The position numbers were made by a program, and so were the translations under genes. From contig JAZBRS010000029.1 of assembly GCA_037176725.1 (NCBI GenBank), forward strand, positions 44,836,001 to 44,900,000: a stretch of DNA of 64,000 nt, in the 5' to 3' direction. Below are positions 11,100 to 21,605 of the stretch, piece by piece. Within the stretch, counting starts at the first letter, position 1. Each line of letters starts with the position of its first letter. The notes under the pieces were generated by a model that saw nothing but the letters and a program-made list of their open reading frames with translations, had not been told where the DNA came from and did not search any database. This DNA comes from Posidonia oceanica (lineage: Eukaryota > Streptophyta > Magnoliopsida > Alismatales > Posidoniaceae).

Positions 11100-12201
11100 A
11101 TGGCACATTCCCTGCTCTCTTGGGAGGATCTAGACACAACCTCTGCACATGTCTTGGTCTCCCATAGTTGTAGCACACCACTCCGCTTCGATTCGTCGCC
11201 TACGGTGCTCGAGGGCAGTGCGCTGCAAAGTGACCCGTCTGGCCACATTGGAAACACTGAGCGCCACCCTGTCCACTCGAAGCAGCCTGACTCAGACCGG
11301 TGCTACCAACTCTTGCAAAGCAATGCCGGGCGTTGGAGGTAATGCCAGCACCACTACCTCTAGCAAAACTACGCCGGGCACCAGAACCATTGCCAGATCT
11401 GTCCTTCTTCCTCTTCCCTGGGCTACTCGTGCCACTAGAACTCGGTGGACTAGAGATAGAGAATCGGGAAGTGAAGGGCGTCTTGGCCTTCCCCTTGGAG
11501 TGACCACTCACATACTGGTTGTACTCCGCTTCAAAGTGGGAAGCTATCTAGACCATCTCAGCTACTGTCGTGCATCAGCAGCCCATCACCTTCACCCTCA
11601 AGATGGGTTGAAGGCCATCCAGAAATCTCTCTGCCTGCCTTTCCTTAGTATCAAAGGCCTGGGCGAACCTCTCCAATCGGGAAAAAGAAGCTTCATACTC
11701 AGCCACAGTCATCCTGCCCTGTTGCAGACTCCAGAACTCTCGGTTGAACCGACTCCTCACATGGCTCGGGAAGTACTTCTCATGAAATGCAGCCTCGAAG
11801 TTCTTTCACTTGATGTCAACCATTATAGAATGCAGGAACTTCAGCCGCCTTGTGGCTCTCGACCACTCATCGGCATTGCCTTCGAGCTGAAAGGCAGCCA
11901 ACTGTACCTAGTGCTCCGCCGGGCATGCCAAACTATCCAACAACTTCTCAATCCTTTGCAGCCATGCCTCGCTCTCCTCAGAAGTACCAGTACCCTTAAA
12001 TGTCGACGGGTGGAGCTTGTTCAATTGGCGTAGCCACGGATCTCCCTTAGACGCTCTACCAGAGCCACTCTTGCCAAAAGCATGAGAGATCCCGCGCATC
12101 TAGCCTCGCAACTCCGTCCGCACGCCCTGCCAACCACTCTCCTCTCGAGAGCTAGGTTCCTCAGCAGGGGCCTTGTCCTTTCGACGGCCACGGCGAGACA
12201 T
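11100..12201 (-). pseudogene. Element A gag (capsid/nucleocapsid) with zinc knuckles
   Basis: Read from ATG at 12201 (MSRRGRRKDKAPAEEPSSRE), 156 bases inside the PBS. The capsid part includes STFKGTGTSEESEAWLQRIE and SRFNREFWSLQQGRMTVAEY, typical of the Retrotrans_gag domain. A Ser/Gly-rich stretch leads to a CCHC knuckle (CFQCGQTGHFAAHC, about 11210-11255) and a second, damaged one (CYNYGRPRHVQRLC) with Tyr in place of its second Cys. At least four in-frame stops interrupt it, mostly TAG. Gag would form the cytoplasmic particle that packages the element's RNA. Confidence 0.85.
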
Positions 12202-12356
12202 GTTGAAACAGGAGACAAACAAAAATATCTTGCACCACAATCAATAAGACAAACAGCAATATATGTCAAAACAACAGGTGCAGACTCGACCATGATATGC
12301 AATTTCCTATGGAGTCACTAGACTAACCACTCCTAGGCTAGTGCAACCTAGTGAAC

Positions 12357-12372
12357 TTGGGCTCTGATACCA
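12357..12372 (-). other. Primer-binding site of element A (initiator tRNA-Met type)
   Basis: On the minus strand the sequence is TGGTATCAGAGCCCAA, four bases inside the LTR end. The first 12 bases are the classic complement of the 3' end of plant initiator tRNA-Met. This fixes the minus-strand orientation of A. Confidence 0.93.
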
Positions 12373-12376
12373 GATC

Positions 12377-14933
12377 TGTCACGACCCCAATTGCAACAGT
12401 ACAAAAACCAAGCCCAACAAAAATTTAAAACATAATTAACTATTACATCAATAGTTAACTACCGGGCTAAACAACAAAATCTATGCCAGGAACCTGCAGT
12501 GTACAACTACGTGACTCCCACTATATGCACTATGACTTCGAACCAGCTAACCATCTGCACCTGCAACTGAAAACCACACAAAGCACACGTGAGTGACTAG
12601 AAATAGTCACCTAGCACACACCTCGCAAAAACCATGCGAGAAACCGGCATAAAAATCAGAATACGGCACAACCGGTCAAAACCCCAAATCTGGGTCCACA
12701 ATAAGCATTATAATCAATTAAAACACCTTTCCCAAAGCCAATATGCTAAAATCGGGAAAGATAGGTGTTTACAAATCATTTTCACAAACCACTGCCCACC
12801 GGCCCAACACCTCAACACAACTCAAAAACCTCCAACCTCTTAGGTTGGGAAAATACTCGATCCACTGGCCAAAAAAAGGTGGAAATACCTCGTAAACAAA
12901 TCCTCAATCAACACAATGGCCCACTGGCCCAAAACTCAAACCAAAACCACACGCCGTAAATAGGCGGAAAGCATTAGGCCCAATATGACCCAAAACTCAA
13001 ATCAAAACCACACGTCGTAAATAGGCGGAAAGCATTAGGCCCAATACGGCCTAAAACTCAGCAAAAACCTCACGAAGCCCAAAATCAGGCAAAGCTCAAG
13101 GCCTAATACGGCTAGCAACAACCAAACACAGCCCTGCGGGCACAAAACCACAACTAGCCGTGTTGCCTGGCGCTAAGCAACCGACCCGGCCTCAAGTAGT
13201 AACCATGGAGTCACCCCTATAGCTCACTGCACTACCATGAACACCTGCCCTGTGGAGGATTGTGTCCATCCCGGCATCTCGTCACTAAAGACGCCTCAAA
13301 AGTGATCCCCACCTGGGAAAGCTACTCACCCCAACTGGGCGAGCTGTCCACAATCAGGACAAATCACAGGGCACGTCTAATATACGGCGATCTCAACTCA
13401 GTGCTCCGAACCACTAGAGGCTCCTCACCCCTAGGCTTAGCCAGCACCCAAACCAGGCGAGTCCCGGTGCCCGTAACGACTAGGGTATCACGCCCAGCTA
13501 CGTAGGAGTATCATACCTCCGGAGTCTGCTGCTACAATACTGCTAGGTATGGTCAGCACCCCGACTCCCAAAACCTCAACCCAGGCGAGGTGTGTGACAC
13601 AGCAGGAATGCCGTCGCATCCTCGGGTCCAGCAAATACAACTCCCAGTTTTCGGCCACGGAAAATCTCGGCAAAATCATTTGCAAACCATCCATGTTTTT
13701 CCTCAAAAATCTCTTTGAAAACATTTATTAAAATCATGGGCTAAAGAACAATATGCTCGAAAACCAACAATAGAAACAACATCAGAAAACAAGCCTGGGA
13801 AAGCAACCCAGGCCAAAATCGGCAGACCGAAATCCCATCGGTCAATCGAAAATCCTTGATTCGGTAGACCGAAAAATAACCGGTCGACCGGTCAGGCCCA
13901 GAAATCGGCAGATCGGCTTCCCATCGGTCAATCGAAAACTCCTGATTCGGTAGACCCAAAATAACCGGTCAATCGATCAAGCTCAGAAAACAGCAGACCG
14001 ACCGATTTCGGTCGACCGAATTCAGGTTCAGGAGTGCAGGAAAGAAGGATGTTCAGCATACCAGTCAAAATCGGTGTGCCGAACCAGACTAGGACTGAAA
14101 ACTCATAAAACCCACTTAAAACCCAAAACACCTACATAAAACACTAAATCTCCGGAATTCAATAAGGAATGCAATCATACACACATTATGGCATTCCGAG
14201 GCATACAATTCGCGAAAACATCAGAAAACCCACATTCAAGTCATTTTCACCCAAAAATCTCAAACACTAGCAAATCCACGCCAAACTAAGCATGCAATAT
14301 ATGAAAATGAGCATATCCGCTCAAGCAACACATCCACACCACATTCGCCTCAATTCGAGGCACAAAACACCGAAAATCACCGAGAAATCCATATTTAAGC
14401 ATTTAAGCTACTTGGGCCATAAATCCGGCCAAAAACAACATAAAATCCCAAAAATTGCCAAACCACTTCCATAGCATTCAAAACATGGCAAGGGACGCAT
14501 GCATATAATTTTCTAAAACATTTAAGCTACTACGGTGAGGCGTGTACCTTGGGATAGAGGGACGACCTCTATCCTCCAGCGATCCACACGTAGCTCCGGC
14601 GATCCATCGCCTCACCGAGCTCCACGCGCCGCTCTCGGGCTCGCCACTCCACCGGGACGACGATCGGAACTCGCCACACCATCGTCGGCTGCCACCACAC
14701 ACCGGCCATCGTCGACAGCCGCCAACCGAGGAGGAGGAAGAAGAAGGGAGGAAGGGGAAGGAAGGGGGAGTGGGGAGGAGAGAGTGGAGGGAGGAGGAGA
14801 TGGAGGTGGGGAGAGGGGGAGATGGAGCTTGCGCTGGCCGAGCTAGGGCAGGGGCGCGGAGGAGAGGAGGAAGGGGAAGAACGGGTGGGGAGGGGGACGA
14901 GGGAGAGGGCACGTGTGAGGCATGTGGGGGAAT

Positions 14934-14966
<33 letters not shown>

Positions 14967-15271
14967 AGAGCCAAGGACCAGACCTGCAATCTGTCCCACC
15001 AACCACCACAAGTGGGGCCCACAGCAAACCAAATGCGGAGACCCATAAATAACCACAAGTGGGGCCCACAGCAAACCAAATGTGGAGACCCACAAACAAC
15101 CACAAGTGGGGGGGATCCACAACAAAACACAGGTGGAGGCCCACACAAAACCATAGATGGGGCCCACAACAAAATACAAATGAGGCCCACAAGGCTAGTA
15201 ACACTTGTCTACAGCCAAGGAATTCATTATAAAGGCATAATTTCAAGAGAAATGAATTCCCGGGTGTTACA
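12377..15271 (-). repeat. Element A 5' LTR, complete (2895 bp)
   Basis: Bounded by TGTCACGACC and CCCGGGTGTTACA on the + strand, with PBS inside on the left and the GTATA duplication outside on the right. It contains a pair of roughly 100-base repeats with GGTCGACC palindromes (about 13800-14030), a GA microsatellite (about 14933-14962) and a 45-50-base tandem repeat with ccacaagtggggcccacag (about 14998-15190). Long open frames in the GC-rich part (14478-15357) have no family resemblance and low-complexity composition, so they are not called as genes. Confidence 0.88.
14998..15195. repeat. Tandem repeat with GTGGGGCCCACA in element A LTR
   Basis: Four to five diverged units of about 35-50 bases, each containing ccacaagtggggcccacagcaa or a close variant. 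GTGGGGCCCAC is itself nearly palindromic. Only the complete right LTR retains this part. Confidence 0.75.
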
Positions 15272-15276
15272 GTATA
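15272..15276. other. Right target-site duplication of element A (GTATA)
   Basis: Follows TGTTACA directly; pairs with GTAAA at 411-415 with one mismatch. Confidence 0.6.
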
Positions 15277-15653
15277 CATTTTTAATGAGATATGATTGTT
15301 GTTTATTGCTGTTTGATATAACATGATACATGATTTTATGTGAATTTGCATGGACACCTAAGTTTGCTGTTTGATATACCATGATATTGCTATTTACATG
15401 AGTCAAAAGTGAGAGACACATCTCACTTTCATTTGGACATCAACAGTGATTGTTGTTTACATGACAAATTTGATAAATTTCTCAATGACTCCTTGTAGGT
15501 ATAAGTAAGCCTACACCACTTCCTACACCACAAAAGGCAAAGATTGCAAGTGCTTCTTTAGGTATACTTTTCTAAATATGATACTCTTATGGACCATTGA
15601 TATTTTGTTCAAATTTGCGATTACTTATGTATTTTTTTTATCATTTATTTCAG

Positions 15654-16324
15654 GAAAGAAAAACTCTAAGACTCTTTATGTATTAAAGAGTCATTACTCC
15701 CAAACAAATTTTGTGAAGACCATCATAGACATAACTCTGAAATTACATCCTCGTCATTGGGAGTTAATAAACCAAACTCCATTTGCCCAATTTTTCTACA
15801 TGAAGAATATATTAAAGTTGGAAAGAAATCTACTAGACTTATTTGTCGGTTTGTACGACGAGGAAAGAGAAGAGTTTGTCATTGTAGGCAAACTCTTAAA
15901 GTTGACCCAAATAGAGTTTAGTATGGTGCTTGAACTTCCAATTGGTGGAAAGATCTCTATCTTTTCATGGCCCCATTAAGTCCACAACCTTGGATTGTTA
16001 TTTAAGAGGTTGTGAATTCACAAGGCCTAACATCCTTGATAAAAAGGCCTCATTGAAACAAGTAATTTTGAGGGGACAGTAAAGTTGTTAATTCTTTATC
16101 TTTTTGCCACCTTTCTTTTCTCCAAGAGAAATGGCAAATTGAAACCATTTTTACTTAAATATGTGGACGATTTAGACACTATTGGGAATTATGCTTGGGG
16201 TTCTGCATGCTTCCAATATCTATTACATGGCCTTAATGTGAAATCAAAATGGATCAAAGCAAGGATAAATGGGAGCATTGATGGGGATATTAGATACCTT
16301 GAGGGTTGCACCATAGCTCTTATT
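15654..16324 (+). pseudogene. Main DUF1985-like exon of the decayed gene
   Basis: Begins after atttcag and continues the phase of the Pro-rich exon (…SL-G-KKNSKTLYVLKSHYSQ). The frame stays open to a TAA at about 15977, then continues in another frame (TTLDCYLRGCEFTRPNILDK), and after a stop near 16080 in a third (FATFLFSKRNGKLKPFLLKY). These two breaks look like single-base frameshifts. The final codons end at GTATGT, and the next exon (16420-16560) restores the frame with VWLHEHCDLRHPFGFLRSLR. The phase agreement across four junctions is the main reason to believe the model. Confidence 0.55.
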
Positions 16325-16665
16325 GTATGTAGTTGAAAACATAGAATTATGTTTGTTTTTATTTCATTTGAATTTAATTTATATAGATGAATTTATTAAT
16401 GGTATATTTGATTATGTAGGTTTGGTTACATGAACATTGTGACCTAAGGCATCCTTTTGGGTTTCTAAGAAGCCTAAGGATTTTTAATTGGGAATTTGTG
16501 GAGCATCGAGGTGTCCACAAAAAAAATTGTGAAATTCTTCGAAGAAGAGAGGTGACCAAGGTATAGGAAACATTTATTTTTTGAACATTGTAGTTTTTTC
16601 ATTGTGGTTTTCTCACTCTATTTATCATATACTTATTTCCTTTTCATGTTTACTTTTTTGGATAG

Positions 16666-17010
16666 GTGAAAGAAGGTCCTCTTGTACCATATTCATCTGA
16701 AAGATGGAATTTTGATATTATGAGGAAGAAACCAAGGGATTGGCTACTTAATATAAAGAAAATGAATATGATTGAGCAAGGGAGAAGGAGAAGGAAAAGG
16801 AGGAGGAGAAGGCAAGGGAGAAGGAGAAGGCAAAGGAGGAGGAGAAAACAAGGGAGAAGGAGAAGGCAAAGGAGGATCAGAAAACAAGGGAGAACGAGGA
16901 GTGGAAGGAAGATTCCACAAATAAATTGGAGATACCGAGTGATTCAAATCTCCAATTAGAAAATAAGCTTCTTAAAGCATAAAATTTTGAATTAAAATAC
17001 AAAATAAAGG
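16666..17010 (+). pseudogene. Exon with charged coiled-coil-like repeat
   Basis: Starts after gatag with VKEGPLVPYSSERWNFDIMR, then enters a purine-rich repeat of gagaaggcaaaggagg type (16775-16890). In the running frame the repeat reads as Arg/Gln (RRRRKRRRRR). One frame over it reads as alternating Lys/Glu (EKEKEEEKAREKEKAKEEEK), which then runs into the varied sequence NKLEIPSDSNLQLENKLLKA. The Lys/Glu frame is more protein-like, so a frameshift probably lies just before the repeat. A coiled coil is likely in that frame. Confidence 0.45.
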
Positions 17011-17454
17011 AGTTGAATTTTAAGGTTTAACACGTAGAGTGGAAAATCCACCACATGGAGATTGAGAAATAGTTGGAGACCACCATCACTGCAATAAATA
17101 ATGTATGATTTGATTGTTTTTCTAAGTGTGTGAGAGATTGTTCATGTCAATGTTGATTATGTGACATGATTTGATTATTTTTCTAAGTGTTTGAGACCTG
17201 TTCCCTTGGTGAGATATGAATGTGTGAGATAGACTGTTCATGTCAATGTTGATGACATGAAACAACTTAAATTCTCTATGAGATCTGAATGTTTATGCCA
17301 GTAGATATGATTTGCATTTCTGTGTACATTATTTGTATTTTTGATTCAATACAAATGAGACATGTTATTTAATATAGAGATATGTTCTTTAATTAAATGA
17401 GATATGATTTTCTTTGAGAATTGATTTTGATATTGTGAGATATGATTTTTATAG

Positions 17455-17523
17455 GTCTCTCATCATGGTGAAGAGGATGAAGGAGGAAGAGAGGAAGAAA
17501 ACAAGGAAGAGGTTCCACCGGAA
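17455..17523 (+). pseudogene. Small acidic exon, copy 1
   Basis: Between ttataG acceptor and GTAAGG donor; 23 codons, VSHHGEEDEGGREEENKEEV plus PPE. Two diverged copies follow at 17661-17713 and 18765-18836, each with HHG(E/D)EDE. Confidence 0.45.
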
Positions 17524-17660
17524 GTAAGGATCAAACGAGATATGATTGTTTTAATACAAATGAGATGTTTTCTATGATATAGTGATATGTTCTTTTATCA
17601 AATGAGATATGATTTTCTTTTAGATATAATTTTAATTCTGTGAGATATGATTTTTATAAG

Positions 17661-17713
17661 TCCATCATGGTGAAGAGGATGAACGAGGAAGAAAGGAACA
17701 AAATAAGGAAGAA
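17661..17713 (+). pseudogene. Small acidic exon, copy 2
   Basis: HHGEEDERGRKEQNKEE followed by GTAAGA. The first bases differ from copy 1, so the acceptor has lost a few bases and the phase is probably disturbed. Confidence 0.4.
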
Positions 17714-18764
17714 GTAAGATTCTCCTTTTAACAATATTGTGTTGTGAGATATGATTATTGTTTTAATAGATTTCTATTAGACATGTTTTGCATGATTCCT
17801 ATTAATCATGTTTTGCATTTGTGTGAGGCATAATTTGCATTGTTTCTATTAATCATGTTTTGCATTTCTATTCGACATGGTTTCTATTAGACATGTTTTG
17901 TATTTGTGTGACATGATTTGCATTTTACATGTTTTATTAGATATGATTTGCATTAATGCAAGTCATGATTTTAGTTCTTGTGAGACATGATCTGATTTGT
18001 TTGCATTTGTGTGAGACATCAGACATTATTTTAATTCTTGTGTGTGTGACATGATTTTATCAGTCACACAAATGCATTTTGCATTTGTGTGAGACATCAG
18101 ACATGATTTTAATTCTTGTGTTGTGTGGCATGATTTCTGTGAGACATGTTTTGCATTTGTGTGAGGCATGATTTGCTTCTGTGATACATGATCTGAATTC
18201 TATGAGTTATGATTTGCATTTTACACGTTTTATTAGATATGATTTGTATTTATGTGAGTCATGATTTTAATTATTGTGAGACATGATCTGATTTGTTTGC
18301 ATTTGTGTGAGACATGATTTGCTTTCTTTGAGTCATGATTTTAATTTTTGTGAGACATGATTTGCTTTCTGTGAGACATGATTTGTATATTACATGTTTT
18401 ATTAGATATGATTGTTTTAATACAGATGAGATAAGTTTTGCATTTGTGTGAGGCATGATTTGCTTCTATGAGACATGATTTGAATTCTGTGAGATATGAT
18501 TTGCATTTTACATGTTTTATTAGATATGATTTGCATTTATGTGAGTCATGATTTTAATTCTTGAGAGACATGATCTGATTTGTTTGCATTTGTGTGAGAC
18601 ATCAGACATGTGTGGCATGATTTCTATGAGACATGTTTTGTATTTGTGTGAGACATGATTTGTTTTCTGCGAGACATGATTTGTTTTCTGTGAGACATGA
18701 TTTGTATATTACATGTTTTATTAGATATGATTGTTTTAATACAAATGAGATATGATTTTTATAG

Positions 18765-18836
18765 GTCTCTCATCATGGTGATGAAGAGGATGAGCAAGGA
18801 AGAAGAAAGGAAGAAATGAAGGAAGAAGTAAAGCAA
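18765..18836 (+). pseudogene. Small acidic exon, copy 3
   Basis: 24 codons, VSHHGDEEDEQGRRKEEMKE then EVKQ, between tataG and GTAGG. It lies 1.3 kb from copy 1 with AT-rich repeats between, and is followed by the basic exon at 18962 (MMSPYVKISTRKGRRQSKKN). Confidence 0.45.
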
Positions 18837-19275
18837 GTAGGATTTTGGATTTCAAAGTTTGTTATTTTGTGTTCAAAGTTTACTTTCTTCTAAAGCAAGT
18901 ATGATTTCGAAGTTTACCATAATGCTTGGACATCTAATTCATAATGCTCTTCTTCTATAAGATGATGTCCCCTTATGTGAAGATCTCTACTAGAAAGGGA
19001 CGACGACAATCAAAGAAAAATATCCAGGATCCTATCATTGTCACTGATAGCCATTGCAAAAAGATGTAAAAGACAAGGAAGCTAACCAAAAAATTCTCAT
19101 ATGCAAAAGACACAGGGGTAGAATATCCTGATGATGAGATGAATTAATAATTTTCCATGACAAATTAGTAATCAGGCCATCAAGGACAATATTACATTTG
19201 TTATGACATTACCATAGCTAAAACTAGAATCAAATATGCTTAGTTTATTTGTTTTTTTTTACTTTCCTTTTTTAG

Positions 19276-19790
19276 CCGTATTGTTTGTTTTATTACTTGC
19301 ATAAGTATATACCAATAGAAGATGTTGAAATATGGGCAACCAAAATAGACAACTGCAAGGTAAGTCTAGATTCCTTGAGTACAGACTGTAGTAAACAGAA
19401 TGAAGCTGATTACTAATGCACCTACTCTTATTTGCAATTACTAATTTTCCATGGCTTGTAGGATTGGATCAAAGAGAACAAATTTGGTTACTTTGGGTTT
19501 GACCACATTATAGAGGATGAGAAGAACCTCATTGATGAATTCCTGAAGTACCCTATTACCTGGTATCATTTGATTTGAAATACCATGTTTGGAAGCATTT
19601 ATTTAAAGTTGATTAATGAAATACGTATTACTACAGGGATTCTTTAATTTTTACGGATGAGGTTGACCTCCGTAGGAGGGATGTATGGTGTTTGTTATAT
19701 AGTCGACCCATTAGTGACAGCTTAATCCAATCATGGTTGATGGTCCTTTGGGGGACGGTCATTCAATGGCTGTATATTCATCGGAAGGTC
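19276..19790 (+). pseudogene. Ulp1-like C-terminal exons, truncated
   Basis: Three exons with agreeing phases: 19276-19359 (ending before GTAAG), 19462-19562 (DWIKENKFGYFGFDHIIEDE, ending before GTATC) and 19637 onward. The last continues the split Trp codon and reads to a TGA near 19800. The stretch DEVDLRRRDVWCLLY and the following SLIQSWL resemble the entry of plant Ulp1-like domains, where substrates are SUMO-like proteins. The catalytic core is missing, so no activity is expected. Confidence 0.45.
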
Positions 19791-19799
19791 TTCTTCATT

Positions 19800-20210
19800 T
19801 GATCTTACTAGTTGGTATGCAACATATAAATTAATTTATTGCATATAATATGCCATCTTGTAATCGTCACCACAGGTAGGCGCTCTTCCCACCTTGCTTA
19901 GAATCTAAAATTTTATGTTGTGGATGCCTATTTCGATGCATATCCTTTGAGTTTACTCATGTTATACCTTTGTTTTGCTGTTGTTTTCTCTTTCCGATGA
20001 TGGGTTCATTGGCCATATGAGGCCGTCGGCCATTGAGCATGGCCAGGAACTCCATCACCACTTTGTTTGCATCATACCATAGCCTTCATGATCTTCTTGA
20101 ACCTCCACCATGAGCCATGGCAGTGTACCATAGGTTCCCTGTCCGTTCAACGACCGAAGAACCCATAGGATTCCGGTGAGAGGCAAGTGGAGGTGGGTGG
20201 AGTAATTAAC
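19800..20210. other. Non-coding stretch between gene remnant and LTR0
   Basis: No convincing frame, exon or repeat. It separates the last Ulp1-like exon from LTR-like sequence. A short part (ggttcattggccatatgaggccgtcggccattg) looks unrelated to both neighbours. Confidence 0.4.
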
Positions 20211-21495
20211 ATGTCCTTTTTTCATAATAATTGCATGGTTATATTTGTGGATGAATGTTCTTGCTTAAGTGATAGTTTTTGTTTCGATTTGAATCGATTT
20301 GAATGGATAATCAATCAAGAGTCTCTGTTAATGCGTAAGAAGCTACGTCTGGTGTGTCTTACGTAAGACGCATCAAAGCTAGCGTCTTACACACCTGTCA
20401 GGTTTTTTGCATATTTTCTCCCACAGGAACGTTTTAAATGTTTTCTAATGTTTGACTCATGATGCACACAGAGATTTTAACCTATTCTCAATACGTTTTG
20501 CTTCATAAAACATTTGAAAAAACTATGCTTTGTTTTCTGAGATTAAACCTAAAAAAAAACTGTTTTTAGGTGTAAGACACTAAATCTGTAGCGTCTTACA
20601 TAAGACGCTGTGGATTCTAGCGTCTAACACTTCCAGTAAACTGAGCTCTGATTTGAGGCTTGTAAGTCTTGATTTTGGGATAGTTTGTTCCTATTTTGAT
20701 TACCTAGCCTGATTTACCTATCTACAGTTGCTACATGGCATTAAAATCAATGTTTACCAAAATATGCATTCATGTTCATTAAAATCAATGTTTTATGTGT
20801 TGGATGTAGGATCTCATGCGTCCTATGTAGACGCGTGGATCCTAGCATCTAACACTTTCAGTAGATTGAACTTTGATTTGATTTCATCTACATGTCGTTG
20901 CTTGCATTGCATGGTTTTCTCGACGTTTTGGTTCCTCGCTTGCATCCCCTAGGGCGATGATGCTTACTGTATGGAGTTCACATGAACTGAGGCACGATGA
21001 TCTAGCGGACATCCTTAACGGATTGTTTCAGCGCAATTACTATGCACGAGTGCCCAGTTCAGAACACTGACAGCGTTGCTGAGCATTTAAATCGCATCGT
21101 TTTGTTTTTTCTTCATGATTTCAACATGCATCATGACATTAGGCAAATGTTAAAGCACACGTTATATTTTGCATGGCATGGCATTGCATCGATCGCCTTT
21201 GGGCGTACATCAAATGGCATTATTACCTACATTAACCACAATTGAGCGGAACGGCCTAGAAAGACCGACTCTCTCGGGCACATGGGGGTGCCTAACACCT
21301 TCCCCATGCATAATAGGAGTCCTTGCCAATTCTCTGGCCTACAATGACCTTGTGTCATATTCATTGCAGTTTTTTCTAATTTTGCATTATTTTCCGATTT
21401 TCCTTGTCATTCCAGTTTTACAAATAGACTAGGTGGCGACTCCACATTTTGTTTTCTATCCTATAGTTTTTGCCTGTTTTCTTACATTTTTTTGC
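20210..21495 (+). repeat. LTR0: 3' part of a + strand Tat/Ogre-like LTR
   Basis: Carries the family landmarks in + orientation: agggcgatgatgcttactg (20952), the GCGTTGCTGAGC block (about 21075), the conserved core (21255-21325) and GGTGGCGACTCC (about 21433). The start of the LTR and its last 100 or so bases are missing. The left edge is approximate. It contains AGCGTCTTA/TAAGACGCT palindromes like those in LTR1, which lies beside it in the opposite orientation. Confidence 0.65.
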
Positions 21496-21605
21496 TGTGA
21501 CCCGTTATATTAGGCCCTCGGTTGGCCACCGGCATGGTTACACCCCCTTGTCCGTGGTCGTGTCGGTGTTTGTAGAGGATACAACTCACTGCTACTGCAT
21601 GAGTC
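21496..21605. other. Spacer between the facing LTR0 and LTR1
   Basis: About 110 bases with no feature recognised. It also begins with TGTGACCC, so an alternative left end of LTR1 at 21496 cannot be ruled out. Confidence 0.35.

Larger units (their letters stand above)
416..15271 (-). mobile_element. Element A: Ty3/gypsy chromovirus, minus strand, interrupted by element B
   Basis: Two related LTRs start with TGTCA(A/C)GACCCC at 416 and 12377. The right one is complete, ends in TGTTACA at 15271 and is 2895 bp long. Between them, on the minus strand, the order is PBS, gag with zinc knuckles, aspartic protease, RT, RNase H, integrase and start of a chromodomain. That is the gypsy order; the chromodomain places it among chromoviruses, with residues most like the Tekay/Del group (inference from memory). 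Element B replaces 1723 to about 7597, and the missing A sequence (rest of the left LTR, PPT, end of integrase) was lost. Many in-frame stops show that A is dead. Confidence 0.88.
17100..18764. repeat. AT-rich intronic repeat with GAGACATGATTTG words
   Basis: Dense variants of gagacatgatttgcatttg, gagatatgattttaattc and ttacatgttttattagat. A larger unit of roughly 130-300 bases (ttacatgttttattagatatgattt ... gtgagtcatgattttaatt) recurs near 17930, 18215, 18385 and 18505. The small acidic exons sit at its edges. Confidence 0.75.
15499..19790 (+). pseudogene. Decayed multi-exon gene, DUF1985/Ulp1-like protease family
   Basis: Exons with matching phases can be chained: 15499-15561, 15654-16324 (with two frame breaks), 16420-16560, 16666 to about 17010, three small acidic exons (17455, 17661, 18765), 18962-19150, 19276-19359, 19462-19562 and 19637 to about 19790. 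The early part has KLKPFLLKYVDDLDTIGNY followed by AWGSACFQYLL and YLEGCTIALIVWLHEH, resembling DUF1985-type domains. The end has DEVDLRRRDVWCLLYSRPIS then DSLIQSWLMVLW, resembling the start of plant Ulp1-like cysteine protease domains. The His, Asp and Cys needed for catalysis are not found before LTR0 begins, so it is truncated. Such genes occur both as host genes and inside Mutator-like transposons; which applies here is not decided. Family assignment is from memory, without a search. Confidence 0.5.

Noticed and set aside
11149..12033. 294-codon + strand frame opposite element A gag
   Set aside because: It is the antisense shadow of gag; the minus strand shows capsid and CCHC motifs, the + strand frame shows none.
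14478..15357. Two long Ser/Pro/Leu-rich minus-strand frames in element A LTR
   Set aside because: They run across the GA microsatellite and the ccacaagtggggccca repeat; low complexity, overlapping frames and no start context. They are LTR sequence.
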